NCBI RefSeq assembly: GCF_040436405.1
Contig: NZ_AP031575.1
Span: 996,501-1,060,500, forward strand
Direction: 5' to 3'
DNA length: 64,000 nucleotides
DNA from: Marinomonas sp. THO17
GTDB taxonomy: Bacteria; Pseudomonadota; Gammaproteobacteria; Pseudomonadales; Marinomonadaceae
The notes under the pieces were generated by a model. The model did no database searches, was not told the origin of the DNA, and saw only the letters and a list, made by a program, of their open reading frames with translations. This document shows positions 9,837 through 19,451 of the stretch, one piece after another. A program made the position numbers and the translations under genes. Within the stretch, counting starts at the first letter, position 1; every line of letters begins with the position of its first letter.

Positions 9837-11045
9837 TTATCGAAAAAGAGTAATCTGGTTTCCTTGAAAGCTAAATGGCACCTCTAAATCAGCACAAGTG
9901 TCTGTTGGTATGTATTCGATGAGTAGCTCATTTTTGTCAGTACCGGATAATAACGCAAGCATGGCGCCTGCAAATATTTCGTCACCTTTTTTCATGCCGG
10001 AATAACAAAAAATTCGAGTGGTGCTGTCCATTTCTTCAAAAGCACGATTCACCAATCCAGCGGGCTGAGGAAAGAAATACCAATCCGCATCAAAAGCTAA
10101 ATCAGGGAACAAGAATTGATTCAGACCAATGACACTTAATTCAGGATCAATATTATAAATTGTGGCCGATAAGGTTTCCTGCTCATTAATGCTTAACCAA
10201 GAAACACTAGGATCTTGGAACCAATTACCCGCCATGGTGCCCTTTACATCACGCATGTGGTGTTGGCAAGGAGGTATGCCTTCGGCGGCGGCTGCAAACA
10301 TAAAGGAGCCGAGTTTGTTTTTTAATTCAGTTTGAATAGGCTCAATAAAATAATCCAAACCACAAACTTGTTGTAATCTATCCGGAATAACAGCACGAAC
10401 CAGTTCTTCCGTCCAATTGCCAAACAGCTCAAGATCCGCAATAAAGCTGTCAATATCATAACGGTCTGGATTGACATAATCATTAGCAGGAACCTGGTAA
10501 TCCATTAACCCCAAGTCAAATGAGGTAATACCTGGTCCACCCGCAACCCCCAAAATATCGCCAGCATTGACATCAATATCCACTTTTTTAAAGCGTGTTG
10601 GATCGTCCCCAAAAGAAGCCGTATCTTCTGGTTCTAATGAACCTATGGCGTTCATCAGAGTTGGATTTAACCAACGTAAGTGCAATAAATACATTTTGAT
10701 GTCTGCACAAGGCCGCAGGTGCAATGCCCAATCGTTTTTTTCGGTATTCCATTCAACGGCAACCACTTCACCATCAAAGGGCGCCAACACATTAGCAGCG
10801 ATAGAGCCTTTGGAATAATCGTTTTCGTCCAATGGAATTAAATTGACGTAATTGTGATGCACAGGCAATGTGTGGCTTGACGGTCCAACTTCGCCTAAAG
10901 GGATGATGGCTTTTAAATCATTGTCTTGAATAAGAGTATGGGTAAAAAAATCTTTATTATCAGGGCATTCTAAACTGCTGTAGTCAATCGCAAAAAGGGT
11001 TGGACTAAACAGCAAGAAACTGATGAGATATGTTAAACGCAGCAT
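9837..11045 (-). CDS. hypothetical secreted protein with an M23-like region
   Basis: About 402 residues from the ATG at 11045, which has an AGGAG ribosome binding site; a longer frame to 11099 lacks one. A signal peptide ends near LLFSPTLFA. Residues about 85-190 (ANVLAPFDGEVVAVEW, then LHLRPC and YLLHL, later DILGVAGGPG) resemble the beta-barrel of M23/LytM proteins, but I do not see a full HxH zinc site, so it may be a non-catalytic relative. The C-terminal half, with several cysteines, has no recognised domain. The gene diverges from the cupin gene at 11114. Confidence 0.6.
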   Translation of the reverse strand: MLRLTYLISFLLFSPTLFAIDYSSLECPDNKDFFTHTLIQDNDLKAIIPLGEVGPSSHTLPVHHNYVNLIPLDENDYSKGSIAANVLAPFDGEVVAVEWNTEKNDWALHLRPCADIKMYLLHLRWLNPTLMNAIGSLEPEDTASFGDDPTRFKKVDIDVNAGDILGVAGGPGITSFDLGLMDYQVPANDYVNPDRYDIDSFIADLELFGNWTEELVRAVIPDRLQQVCGLDYFIEPIQTELKNKLGSFMFAAAAEGIPPCQHHMRDVKGTMAGNWFQDPSVSWLSINEQETLSATIYNIDPELSVIGLNQFLFPDLAFDADWYFFPQPAGLVNRAFEEMDSTTRIFCYSGMKKGDEIFAGAMLALLSGTDKNELLIEYIPTDTCADLEVPFSFQGNQITLFR

Positions 11046-11113
11046 AGTAGACTCCTGTCGTTTATAGTCGTGTGCTACAAGTGTAGTTAATGTTTTCAAT
11101 GCAAGGTGAATTC

Positions 11114-11410
11114 ATGATAAAAAGTCCTGCTAACCCCGTTGCCGTACCTACTGTACAATTGGAAAATGAACGCGCTATTGTCACCGAATGGCGTTTTGCG
11201 CCTGGGGCTGAAACCACTCTTCATACTCATGAATATGATTATATTGTGGTGCCACAAACCACGGGAAGGCTCACCATTGAAACGGAAGATGGACGATTTT
11301 ATTCAGATTTAACGACAGGTGTTTCCTACTCAAGAGGAAAGGGGGTAAAACACAATGTTATTAATGAAAATAGCTTTGAATTTGTCTTTGTGGAAATTGA
11401 ATTAAAATAG
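11114..11410 (+). CDS. small cupin-domain protein
   Basis: About 98 residues from the ATG at 11114, preceded by AAGGTGAATTC. A single cupin barrel: an EWRFAPGAETTLHTHEYDY stretch supplies the H-x-H metal ligands of motif 1, and GKGVKHNVINE supplies motif 2. Small stand-alone cupins of this kind are often metal-binding enzymes or sensors of unknown substrate. It is divergent from the secreted protein at 9837-11045 with a short shared promoter region. Confidence 0.75.
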   Translation: MIKSPANPVAVPTVQLENERAIVTEWRFAPGAETTLHTHEYDYIVVPQTTGRLTIETEDGRFYSDLTTGVSYSRGKGVKHNVINENSFEFVFVEIELK

Positions 11411-11420
11411 CCCCCCCCTA

Positions 11421-12395
11421 TTAATGTGCCGCTTTACTCTGTTTGGATTTATTTTGGTACATGTATTGATCCGCTTCATAAATGAGGGTTTCCAGAGGTT
11501 TCATTTCCTGATTATGAGTTGTCGTTAAACCAACACTAAATTTTAGTTCAAAGGGCTGTTTTGATTCTTTGTTGAAATCCTGTACCGCCTCCTTAAAACG
11601 CACCATCATTTGCTCTCCCTGCTCTAAGGTAGCGCCTCTTAATAATACAACAAACTCATCTCCTCCTAATCGGCCTACAATATCCGAATGACGAAATTTT
11701 TGTTGTAGTAAGGCGGCAAAATTTTTAAGCGCTTTATCCCCCATCTGGTGCCCAAATTGATCGTTGATTTGTTTAAAGCCGTTAAGGTCAAAATAAGCCA
11801 GGGTATATATTTCTTTTTTGAGAGGGTCGCCAGAAGCAATTTGTTTGTGCGACTGACTCATAAAACCTCTTCGATTTAAGACATTGGTGAGTTCATCTGT
11901 GGTGGCAATATGAGTGGCAATAAGTTCATTTTGCGCCATGGTGGCGAGTTCAACCAAATCTTCAATGTCTTCATTGGTGAGAAAATGAGGTTTGTCATCT
12001 ATGATGCACAAAGTACCGAGTTTACTGCCATCCACATAGGAAAGAGGCACGCCTGCGTAAAAACGAATATAGGGCGCCCCAGTTACCAAGGGATTATCGT
12101 GAAAGCGTTGATCTTTCGAAGCATCGGGAATAATAAAGGGCTCACTGCCCAAAATGGCATGACCACAGAAAGAAACATCCCGCGACGTTTCCACAGCATC
12201 CAAACCAATACAGGATTTAAACCATTGCCGATTTTCATCCACTAGGCTAATGAGGGCAATGGGCACATTAAACATACGTTTAGCGATTCGGGTAACACGG
12301 TCAAATCGTTCTTCCGGAGGGGTATCCAACACACACAGAGAGCGCAAGTTATTTAATCGGCTGGTTTCATTTTCAGGCAGGTCAGGCGCTTGCAT
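11421..12395 (-). CDS. GAF domain-containing diguanylate cyclase
   Basis: About 324 residues from an ATG at 12395 with AGAGG upstream; an in-frame ATG at 12416 is an alternative. The N-terminal GAF domain (about residues 10-150) has the LDTPPEERFDRVT and SFCGHAI motifs typical of soluble sensor GAFs. It is followed by a GGDEF domain with an intact RLGGDEFVVLL active site, so it should make cyclic di-GMP in the cytoplasm. I see no RxxD inhibitory site immediately before it. The gene is convergent with the cupin gene and near a chemoreceptor-like protein and an EAL phosphodiesterase, forming a signalling neighbourhood. Confidence 0.9.
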   Translation of the reverse strand: MQAPDLPENETSRLNNLRSLCVLDTPPEERFDRVTRIAKRMFNVPIALISLVDENRQWFKSCIGLDAVETSRDVSFCGHAILGSEPFIIPDASKDQRFHDNPLVTGAPYIRFYAGVPLSYVDGSKLGTLCIIDDKPHFLTNEDIEDLVELATMAQNELIATHIATTDELTNVLNRRGFMSQSHKQIASGDPLKKEIYTLAYFDLNGFKQINDQFGHQMGDKALKNFAALLQQKFRHSDIVGRLGGDEFVVLLRGATLEQGEQMMVRFKEAVQDFNKESKQPFELKFSVGLTTTHNQEMKPLETLIYEADQYMYQNKSKQSKAAH

Positions 12396-12661
12396 GGCAG
12401 TCAATCCTCTTTGCATGTTTCCAATTTAAACATAGCAGAGGAATAAGGAGACGCAAGCTAGCCATCGGGCCAAAATAAGAGGTAAAACAAACAGAGCATG
12501 GTTACAACACAGCTCTATTCAAGCCATGTTTGCCCATCACAACTCCATTATCAGTCACTTAATAAAACCTGCTTTCAAGCACTTAACTTGCAAGTGTTTA
12601 ACTTTCAAGTGCTTACAAAGAGGATTAGCGTTTTTAACAAGACCTAAGACTCACACTGACT
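12396..12661. other. intergenic region with an inverted repeat
   Basis: About 265 bases between two minus-strand genes. An inverted repeat at about 12575-12615 (AAGCACTT against AAGTGCTT, with further copies of CAAGTG between) could be the terminator of the gene at 12662-14485 but has no clear T-run. Nothing else is recognised. Confidence 0.4.
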
Positions 12662-14485
12662 TTAGGCCTCTAACAGGGAGTATTTTTTCTGGTTGTCCAA
12701 ATAAAGTGAGTAAACTTCATCAATACCATTTAAGTTACCCACTTCGTCGCGGTAGCTTAGGGTGTGATCAATCGCTGCACCTTGCCATTCGGTTTCAATC
12801 TCTAGACGCTGTGGGCTTTGTTTAAACTCATCAATAAATTCATTAATAGCGCTTAATAAGGTATATGAAGCAGGCTCGGCAGACACCACAGCGGAGTAAT
12901 AAAATGGCTCAGGTAAAATGCTGCTAACGACTTCCACTTTATTGTACCAAGGGCTGTCGGGGTTCACCGATGCCCAATGAAATACCGGATGATCGGCAGC
13001 AAAGGCATCAATAGAACCATTTGCCAATGCATCGTGAACTCTGGAAATATCGCCATAGGCGATAAGATTCGAAAGCCTGATCTTGCCACCCGGCTTATTT
13101 TCATTTTCCGCCCAACGAAATCCTTGCTCTTCCAAAGTGACTAACGCTGCCGGATCATTGACAACGCCGAGTACTTTGCCTTCTAAATCAGAGAGATTAT
13201 TGACCGATGTGTCATTGGCTTGTCGACATAAAACAAATTTTAGATAGGTATAGGTATTTGAAAAGGCAATGCCCTGATAAAAATCACTTGGTGGTACCGC
13301 GCACCAAACTACATCTGCACTGGGTTGACCCTTTTCTTTTCCGGCAAATAACAACTCTGTTAACAGATCCCAAGGATGCTCAATAAACTCACATTTCACA
13401 CCTAACCAATCCGCAAAAGCTCTCGCGTATTCGGCATCTAAACCTTGAATGGAAGCGTTTGGTGTGGGACGAAAGGTAACACCAACCAGAGCTGAGTCCA
13501 CCGCAACACGAATCACGCCGCGTTTTTTGATGTCGGCTAACTTATCAAATGCAGGGGTATTGTGAACGTGATTAGCTTGTAAAAACTGATTGATACTATC
13601 CTCTATTGCCTTTCCTTCTATTGCATTCCCTTTCATCGCTAGGCAAGAATCGAGTGATTGCGTCACATCCGCCGCCCAATCCACTTTATTCACGGTTCTG
13701 TTGGAGGACTCTTTACTGGCTTCAAGTAACTCAAACACCACAGCATTATGTTCGGAAATACTTTCTAGGCGATCAGACATTTGTGAAAAACGCGCTTGAA
13801 TGTCCGACAAGGAGGACTCTATTTCACCATCTAACGCATTTAATTCTTTACCTATGGTGTTCATCGTCTCATGAAGTGATTTAGTCACAGCCGACAAATC
13901 AATCAGCTTGACCGCTTCATTGGTACGCGCCATGGTTTTTTTGGCCAAATCCCCCACTTCTTTTGCCACTACAGCAAAACCACGTCCATGACTGCCAGCA
14001 CGTGCTGCTTCAATGGTGGCATTAAGAGCCAGCAGTTGGATGCCTTTGCCTATGTCTTCAATCGTATTCAGTACCTTGGTGGCCCCTTCGGCTTTGGTAT
14101 CCAACTCATCACTGATACGAGCCAGTTCATCGCGTATTGCTTGGGTTCTTTGCTCAACCGATTGACGTGTTTTTTCCTTTACTTGGCTGGCACTATGCGT
14201 ACTGCTTTCGATTTCTTCTCGTGTCTGACTGAGTCCGGTGCGCAAATTATTTGAACGAACGTCTATTTCTCGCATTAAACTGTCTTGAGCTTCCCCTGCT
14301 GTGCTCGCAAACTTGAGCAAATTATGTAGGAAATTCAGCGCACTAGAAACACCCTGCGTAAAGTTATCAAAGGTATTATTGTATTGAGTAGTCTCTGAAT
14401 TCTTGACTTCCTGTATGTCATTCAATGCATTCTCTTGTTGGTCAACATCTAAGGAATCTGATTTCTTAAACAATCGACTTAACAT
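12662..14485 (-). CDS. soluble methyl-accepting chemotaxis-like protein fused to a family-3 solute-binding domain
   Basis: About 607 residues from the ATG at 14485 (AGAGAGG upstream; a longer frame starts at 14515). Residues about 30-240 form a chemoreceptor signalling region: long coiled coils around the conserved hairpin tip with LNATIEAARAGSHGRGFAVVA and AKEVGDLAKKT. Residues about 320-570 form a bacterial extracellular solute-binding protein family 3 domain (KKRGVIRVAVDSALVGVTF, then LDAEYARAFADWLGVK, ending in an EPFYYSAVV region). No signal peptide or transmembrane helix is visible, so both parts would be cytoplasmic. In ordinary receptors the sensor is periplasmic and N-terminal; here the order is reversed. 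It may sense an amino-acid-like ligand inside the cell. Ligand and partner kinase are unknown. Confidence 0.82.
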   Translation of the reverse strand: MLSRLFKKSDSLDVDQQENALNDIQEVKNSETTQYNNTFDNFTQGVSSALNFLHNLLKFASTAGEAQDSLMREIDVRSNNLRTGLSQTREEIESSTHSASQVKEKTRQSVEQRTQAIRDELARISDELDTKAEGATKVLNTIEDIGKGIQLLALNATIEAARAGSHGRGFAVVAKEVGDLAKKTMARTNEAVKLIDLSAVTKSLHETMNTIGKELNALDGEIESSLSDIQARFSQMSDRLESISEHNAVVFELLEASKESSNRTVNKVDWAADVTQSLDSCLAMKGNAIEGKAIEDSINQFLQANHVHNTPAFDKLADIKKRGVIRVAVDSALVGVTFRPTPNASIQGLDAEYARAFADWLGVKCEFIEHPWDLLTELLFAGKEKGQPSADVVWCAVPPSDFYQGIAFSNTYTYLKFVLCRQANDTSVNNLSDLEGKVLGVVNDPAALVTLEEQGFRWAENENKPGGKIRLSNLIAYGDISRVHDALANGSIDAFAADHPVFHWASVNPDSPWYNKVEVVSSILPEPFYYSAVVSAEPASYTLLSAINEFIDEFKQSPQRLEIETEWQGAAIDHTLSYRDEVGNLNGIDEVYSLYLDNQKKYSLLEA

Positions 14486-14754
14486 CTTACTACCTCTCTC
14501 ACTTGAGACGATCATGCGTTACACATAACGAAAAAACCATTTAAGTAATTACGCAATATTTATGCCCATAATGAGGAGGTGTGTTTGAAAAATAAGTCGT
14601 TACAAGAATGTCATAGTTTACGCATTCAAATGATGGCTTAGCGTATATATTGTCAACAGAATGCATGACTATCATTGCAAGATCGATAGGGCCTTGTGTC
14701 GTCTTAGTGCATTTTTAGCCCTAAAATAAGCCCAAGCGACCAAACGAAAGTGCT

Positions 14755-16335
14755 TTATGAATTTTTATCCATTCCAACCTGATGCAGAAACTGTCTAATG
14801 TCCTCCAATGGCAAGGGTTTGCAATATAACCACCCTTGTCCCAACGGATTGTTAACATGTGTTTTAATATAGTCTTCCTGTTCTTGAGTTTCTATGCCTT
14901 CAAAGACAATAGTGGCTGGCAGGTCTTGAATTAATTTGAAAATAGCATGCAACATGGTCTCATTAGTATTGCTTAAGCCAATGGACTGAGTGAACTCCTT
15001 ATCAATTTTAATTTCTGAGGCATTAATGGCATTGAGCCAAGATAAGTTGGCATAGCCTGTACCAAAATCATCTAAGGAAATTTTGTAGCCCTTCGCCAAA
15101 TATCCTTCCACCGAATGACTAACATGCTCAAAACCGACCGCAGAGTCTTCCGTGATTTCAAAGGTAAGCTGGTCTGCTGGTAATGCATATTCCTGACACT
15201 TGTCATCAATGAAAGACAGTAGCTTTTCATCGTTTAAATCCCTCATGACAAGATTGATACTGAGCTGAAGGTTAGGAAAAAGGGGCAATAAATGGCTAAA
15301 CTCCGCAATCGCCTTACCGACAACCAAATAGCTTAAGCTGGACATCATTTGATGTTCTTGTGCTAATGAAATAAAGGTATCTGGAGAAACCACGCCATAT
15401 TTTCGGTCTTCCCAGCGTGCTAACGCTTCAATACCCACTAGCCTTTTTTCATGCAATTGAAACTTAGGTTGATATACCAAATACAAGTCGCCATCGCGTA
15501 TGGCTCTTTTTAATCGGCTTGGCATTGAGCTGTATTTGTTATACTGAAGAAATATCACGCCAAATAAGGCAATACCCAACAAAAGAGATATCACGGTCAG
15601 AAAACCAAGATAAGCCGTGTTTTGTAACCACAATCCACTTCGTTCTTTGTAGGCCCAACTGCAGATATCGCTCGCTTCTATACAATCGCTCACGGCAAGT
15701 TGCTTAATCGACGCATTGCGAATTTTCGCCATTAATTCTGTCTCACTTAATTCACTCAGCACCTCAAATACATATTCCCCCTCTAAATTGGTCACAGCAA
15801 AATCACTGTAAGGTGTTTTGAACAAATTTTTAGCGTAAGAATTGGGGGCAACAAATGCAATCGTATGATTATTCCTTAATAAATTGACATGCACATGGCC
15901 ATTAAACAGGGTGTTCAATCCGCGCCAATGCTGATAGCCATTCGCAAACGTTTGGGTCGCTGCAGGTAACACAACAGGAGGGTTTAGATTGCCCCGTCCA
16001 GCGGTACATAGGATGCTATTATCAATAACTCGTCCAACGTCTTTTAAGTACTTATGAGTCCATAAAAAATCACGCAAAAAAGCCAAATCTTTCTCACGAC
16101 AAAGGTCTTCTTTATTTATCGGAATGGACAAAATTTTATCAATACTGTCTTTTCTAAGCTGGGTATTCGCCAAAATGAGTTTCGAATATTGAGTCAGCTC
16201 TTTTCGCTCAGCACTTTGTAGCAACAAATGGGCTGCACCAAAGGTAAGCGAAAAAGCCGCCACTAGACAGATTATTAAAACGAATTGCCACTTAAAATTG
16301 AAAATGTCATGCAACCTAATCTTACTAAATAGCAT
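14755..16335 (-). CDS. CSS-motif EAL-domain cyclic di-GMP phosphodiesterase
   Basis: About 526 residues from the ATG at 16335 (GAGTG upstream; a TTG at 16383 is a weaker start). An N-terminal transmembrane helix, a periplasmic CSS domain with cysteines (LCREKDLAFL, later SILCTAGRG), a second membrane helix (GFLTVISLLLGIALFGVIFL), then an EAL domain. The catalytic signature is present (GIEALARWED, later ITEDSAV, DDFGTGYANLSW, KIDKEFT, and VFEGIETQEQ). The CSS-EAL architecture is known from the E. coli PdeB/PdeC family, where periplasmic disulfide state controls c-di-GMP hydrolysis. Here it probably opposes the nearby GGDEF protein. Confidence 0.9.
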   Translation of the reverse strand: MLFSKIRLHDIFNFKWQFVLIICLVAAFSLTFGAAHLLLQSAERKELTQYSKLILANTQLRKDSIDKILSIPINKEDLCREKDLAFLRDFLWTHKYLKDVGRVIDNSILCTAGRGNLNPPVVLPAATQTFANGYQHWRGLNTLFNGHVHVNLLRNNHTIAFVAPNSYAKNLFKTPYSDFAVTNLEGEYVFEVLSELSETELMAKIRNASIKQLAVSDCIEASDICSWAYKERSGLWLQNTAYLGFLTVISLLLGIALFGVIFLQYNKYSSMPSRLKRAIRDGDLYLVYQPKFQLHEKRLVGIEALARWEDRKYGVVSPDTFISLAQEHQMMSSLSYLVVGKAIAEFSHLLPLFPNLQLSINLVMRDLNDEKLLSFIDDKCQEYALPADQLTFEITEDSAVGFEHVSHSVEGYLAKGYKISLDDFGTGYANLSWLNAINASEIKIDKEFTQSIGLSNTNETMLHAIFKLIQDLPATIVFEGIETQEQEDYIKTHVNNPLGQGWLYCKPLPLEDIRQFLHQVGMDKNS

Positions 16336-16669
16336 AGAAGATTCACTCTGGTATGTGGGCCTGCGAAATAAGGGGTCACTCAATGCACAAAGTAAGATTT
16401 GCTACGACAAACTCTGCGACTAGACAAACTCTGCGACTAAATATAAGCAAACACCCATTCTGATAAAATGCCAAGTAATGATAGGTTAAGGAGTGTTATT
16501 TAATTTAATAATAACCTTTAGGCTTTCTTCTTAGAGGCTTTGTGCTTGGAGGGATTCCTTTAAAGCGTAGCAGTTGCATTTATGGGCGAATCCGTTTCTT
16601 GCTCCCCATCTCAATGAGTGATTCCTAAAAAATGCTTCATCCCTAAAGGTAAAACGATTTAGGCTATTA

Positions 16670-17158
16670 TCAAGCGAGTTTTTTCTGCCAAAGAACGGCC
16701 CTTCCAGCACTTGGATCTAACTCATAGGCATGAAAACCAAACTTTTCATAAGCCGCTTTCGCAACATGGTTATTGCTCAATACTTCCAGTGTTACCTTGC
16801 AACAGCCTAAGTCGATGGCTATAGACTCAATTTTTTCTAACAAGAGTTGACTCAATCCCAAACCTCGATAGTCCTTAATCACACACAAATCATGAATGTT
16901 AATCAAAGGTTTACAAGCAAAGGTGGAAAAGCCCTCAAAACAATTCGCTAATGCGGCTGGCAACCCATCAACATAGATGAGCACACTAAAAGCATGAGGG
17001 CGTTTGGACAAGGCGGAGACAAGATGCTTTGCCGTCTCAGGAGAAAGCGGATGAGCGCCACCCATTGGATCACAAGCGTACTCGTTCAATAAATACGGTA
17101 TGTCTTTGGCGTGTTGCGGGTTTAAATAATCGGCTTGTACTACATCTATCTTTTTCAA
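16670..17158 (-). CDS. GNAT family N-acetyltransferase
   Basis: 162 residues starting at a TTG (17158) with GGAG eight bases upstream. It has a GNAT core with an INIHDLCVIKDYRGLGLSQL stretch (acetyl-CoA loop YRGLGLS) and the late NHVAKAAYEKFGF motif. The acceptor is unknown. The next gene upstream on the same strand (17235-17576) is 76 bases away, so the two may be co-transcribed. Confidence 0.84.
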   Translation of the reverse strand: MKKIDVVQADYLNPQHAKDIPYLLNEYACDPMGGAHPLSPETAKHLVSALSKRPHAFSVLIYVDGLPAALANCFEGFSTFACKPLINIHDLCVIKDYRGLGLSQLLLEKIESIAIDLGCCKVTLEVLSNNHVAKAAYEKFGFHAYELDPSAGRAVLWQKKLA

Positions 17159-17234
17159 AAATCACTCCATCTTAATCCATTTCAAACAAGATTCTACTTT
17201 GCTTACAGCACAATAGGGAAGGCGCGAATACTGG

Positions 17235-17576
17235 CTAAACACTCTGGGCTCCCAAAATGGCCATGCCAACCAATAAAAGCATGACACCAAGTAATCTTAA
17301 CCACCAGAAATAAAAGCGCTTAAAACATAGATTCACCAAAAAAAGCGCAGAACAAGCCCAACCCACTAAAAGCAACAACACAGCAAGAATAGCCCCAGGC
17401 TCTCCACCACGGAAGTGATCTTGCACGGGGCCAGGTATTTGCCACCAAGCATCCATCCCAAACACCAATAAACTCAACCCCAGTAAGCTCAACCCCAGTA
17501 AGCTCACCCCCAGTAAGCCAAGAGAAAGCCCCACTGTTTCAATTTTTTGCCATACACTCAGTGTCGAGTTATTCAA
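17235..17576 (-). CDS. hypothetical small membrane protein with a tandem LGLSL repeat
   Basis: 113 residues from a TTG at 17576 with GAGG upstream. Three hydrophobic segments are visible, two of them in the C-terminal half. The first membrane helix is built from a tandem 15-bp DNA repeat (17472-17519, unit about CTCAACCCCAGTAAG) giving repeated LLGLS blocks. In-frame copy-number changes would lengthen or shorten the helix by five residues per unit. No family is recognised. Confidence 0.55.
   Translation of the reverse strand: MNNSTLSVWQKIETVGLSLGLLGVSLLGLSLLGLSLLVFGMDAWWQIPGPVQDHFRGGEPGAILAVLLLLVGWACSALFLVNLCFKRFYFWWLRLLGVMLLLVGMAILGAQSV
17472..17519. repeat. 15-bp tandem repeat, about 3 copies
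   Basis: Unit CTCAACCCCAGTAAG repeated about three times with one substitution in the last copy. It is inside the small membrane protein gene and is in frame (5 residues per unit). Confidence 0.75.
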
Positions 17577-18088
17577 ACTTACCTCACCATAAATTGTCTC
17601 ATTTTATGCTTTGATCTCTTCACTAAGTGACAATTTAGCGAGTCCAATTTCAAACGCTCACGTCGCGATGATGTCACCGTTACTTTCGGCCACCGAGCAG
17701 TAAGCATACCAACTGAATCATAACTTAGAAGCATTATAACAGTGCGCATTTTTCCAGTTTAATCTAAGCATCAAATCGACACACAATACCAACAAAACTG
17801 GTTCTAACCCTTTAGCTAAGGCAAGTCATCTGAGCTTACTTATTCAACGTCTAATATTCTTACCATAAAGATTTTATCTAATATCACCCATAGCAAAAAG
17901 CAAATTAACCTTGCCTACCAGGCAAAATCTGGTTAAAAAATACACAATACAAGAAGAAAAATAACTCTGCTTTATCGCATTGCTTAAATGCGCCTTTGCT
18001 TAAATGGGCCAATGAATACTCAAACAATCATTGTTACTCGCCCTAAATATCTCGATATAGTGTTGAAATAGATAAAGGTTGTCTCGCT
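17577..18088. other. intergenic region, left flank of the cassette array
   Basis: About 510 bases, AT-rich toward the right. It must hold the promoter of the plus-strand gene at 18089. I see no attC core pair, RNA gene or clear operator. Confidence 0.4.
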
Positions 18089-18805
18089 ATGCAGTTCGAA
18101 AATGTTAAAAGCACATCACTCGAGCCCAACTCTCCTTTAGAAAAACGTGTATTTTCTCTCATGAAAAAGACCATTAGCGACAATATATCACTAGAAGGTT
18201 TCAGGGCGCTGATCGCAAATAGTCAGCAAATAGAGATCATATTCTGTCTAGAAGACAATCAAGAGATAGGTTTTATGTATTGCGGCACCTACCAACTCAA
18301 TAATAAACTCATTATCATTAGATCAATGCTCGGAATGCTGACCCAATACCGCAAAGATAGCCTCAAAAAAGCCAAGCTCGTGCTAACAAAATCCATGTTT
18401 AGCATAAAAATGAAACATTTAAATAAGCAAGTTTGCCTCGTAAGCGTTATCATTAATCCATTAGTTTATGCAGGGTTATGTTCTTATTGGCGTCAGACTT
18501 ACCCCTCTCCTAATGTATCAATGACAAAAAAGTATCAAACCATATTAGAAAGCTGTTCAGATTATTTTAATTGGAAGATGAATAAAGACTATGTGGTCAA
18601 AATACCTTTTAGTATATTTATAGAAGAAAAAGATATTCAACGGATTAATCAACATAACCCCTACATGATTTATTTCTTTTCACGTGTATTCAGCACAAAT
18701 TGGGACGAAGGAATCGTCACAGTGACCCCTGTTAACCTAATGAACTTATTCAGTCTCACCTTTAGAAGTATTAAAAAGGGAATACAAGGCTTAGTAGGAA
18801 AGTAA
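18089..18805 (+). CDS. hypothetical protein
   Basis: 238 residues with AAAGG upstream of the ATG. It has a mixed alpha/beta composition with no signal peptide. An early strand pair (IEIIFCLEDNQEIGFMYCGTY) and a following helix after a KDSLKKAKL segment are faintly reminiscent of a GNAT fold, but no acetyl-CoA loop is visible, so no function is assigned. It is AT-rich and on the plus strand, just outside the recognisable cassettes. Confidence 0.55.
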   Translation: MQFENVKSTSLEPNSPLEKRVFSLMKKTISDNISLEGFRALIANSQQIEIIFCLEDNQEIGFMYCGTYQLNNKLIIIRSMLGMLTQYRKDSLKKAKLVLTKSMFSIKMKHLNKQVCLVSVIINPLVYAGLCSYWRQTYPSPNVSMTKKYQTILESCSDYFNWKMNKDYVVKIPFSIFIEEKDIQRINQHNPYMIYFFSRVFSTNWDEGIVTVTPVNLMNLFSLTFRSIKKGIQGLVGK

Positions 18806-18946
18806 GCACTCATTATTTAGTGACGACAGGCTAACCTCATCCCCACGAAAAATGTTTGATATTCGTCACATTGTAATCTGTATTGCACCCGGAGAAGACT
18901 TCTGGGGTAAAGCTGCACAGCATGAACTTATTCGTTGCCTAGGTCC

Positions 18947-19396
18947 CTATTCCAAATTCATATACAAACGCAGCATATCTTTATGCTGAATTCCGTTCTC
19001 AAAAATAGGCTCAGGGTACTTGTTTATAAAATGGTCTTTTACTACTGAATCAACACGAAAACCAACAGCTTGATAGAATGTTAATGGGTAACCAAATGAC
19101 CCCGTACCCACTTCAATTCTGGCTATGCCTTGTGACTTTAATCTAGCAAGCACAAACTCCATGAGCTTAGTACCAACACCCTGTTTCTGAAACGCTTCTG
19201 AAACGGAAACGTTATATAGCTCCATTTTCTTATCCGTTAGAAATCCGGCAACAATAACCCCCACCACAAGGTCACTCTCCACTGCTGCAAAAACCAATCC
19301 ATTTTCCATATACAAAGCTATGTTTTCGATACTGGGATCGGCCTGTAAGAGGAGTTCAATTGGGATTTCAGCTGCTGTCGTTTCTAGGTATTTCAT
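18947..19396 (-). CDS. GNAT family N-acetyltransferase
   Basis: 149 residues. The GNAT signature lies in the middle: the strand MELYNVSVSEAFQKQG continues into the acetyl-CoA loop QKQGVGTKL, and the closing motif is PLTFYQAVGFRVD. It is the leftmost gene of the cassette-like series. Its downstream boundary (about 18890-18945) holds only a very degenerate attC-like sequence, so it may be the array edge or just outside it. Confidence 0.82.
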   Translation of the reverse strand: MKYLETTAAEIPIELLLQADPSIENIALYMENGLVFAAVESDLVVGVIVAGFLTDKKMELYNVSVSEAFQKQGVGTKLMEFVLARLKSQGIARIEVGTGSFGYPLTFYQAVGFRVDSVVKDHFINKYPEPIFENGIQHKDMLRLYMNLE

Positions 19397-19451
19397 CTGT
19401 GATTATCTATAAAGCTTGAAGCATGAACGCCCTTTTATGCATCCCTTGCCA

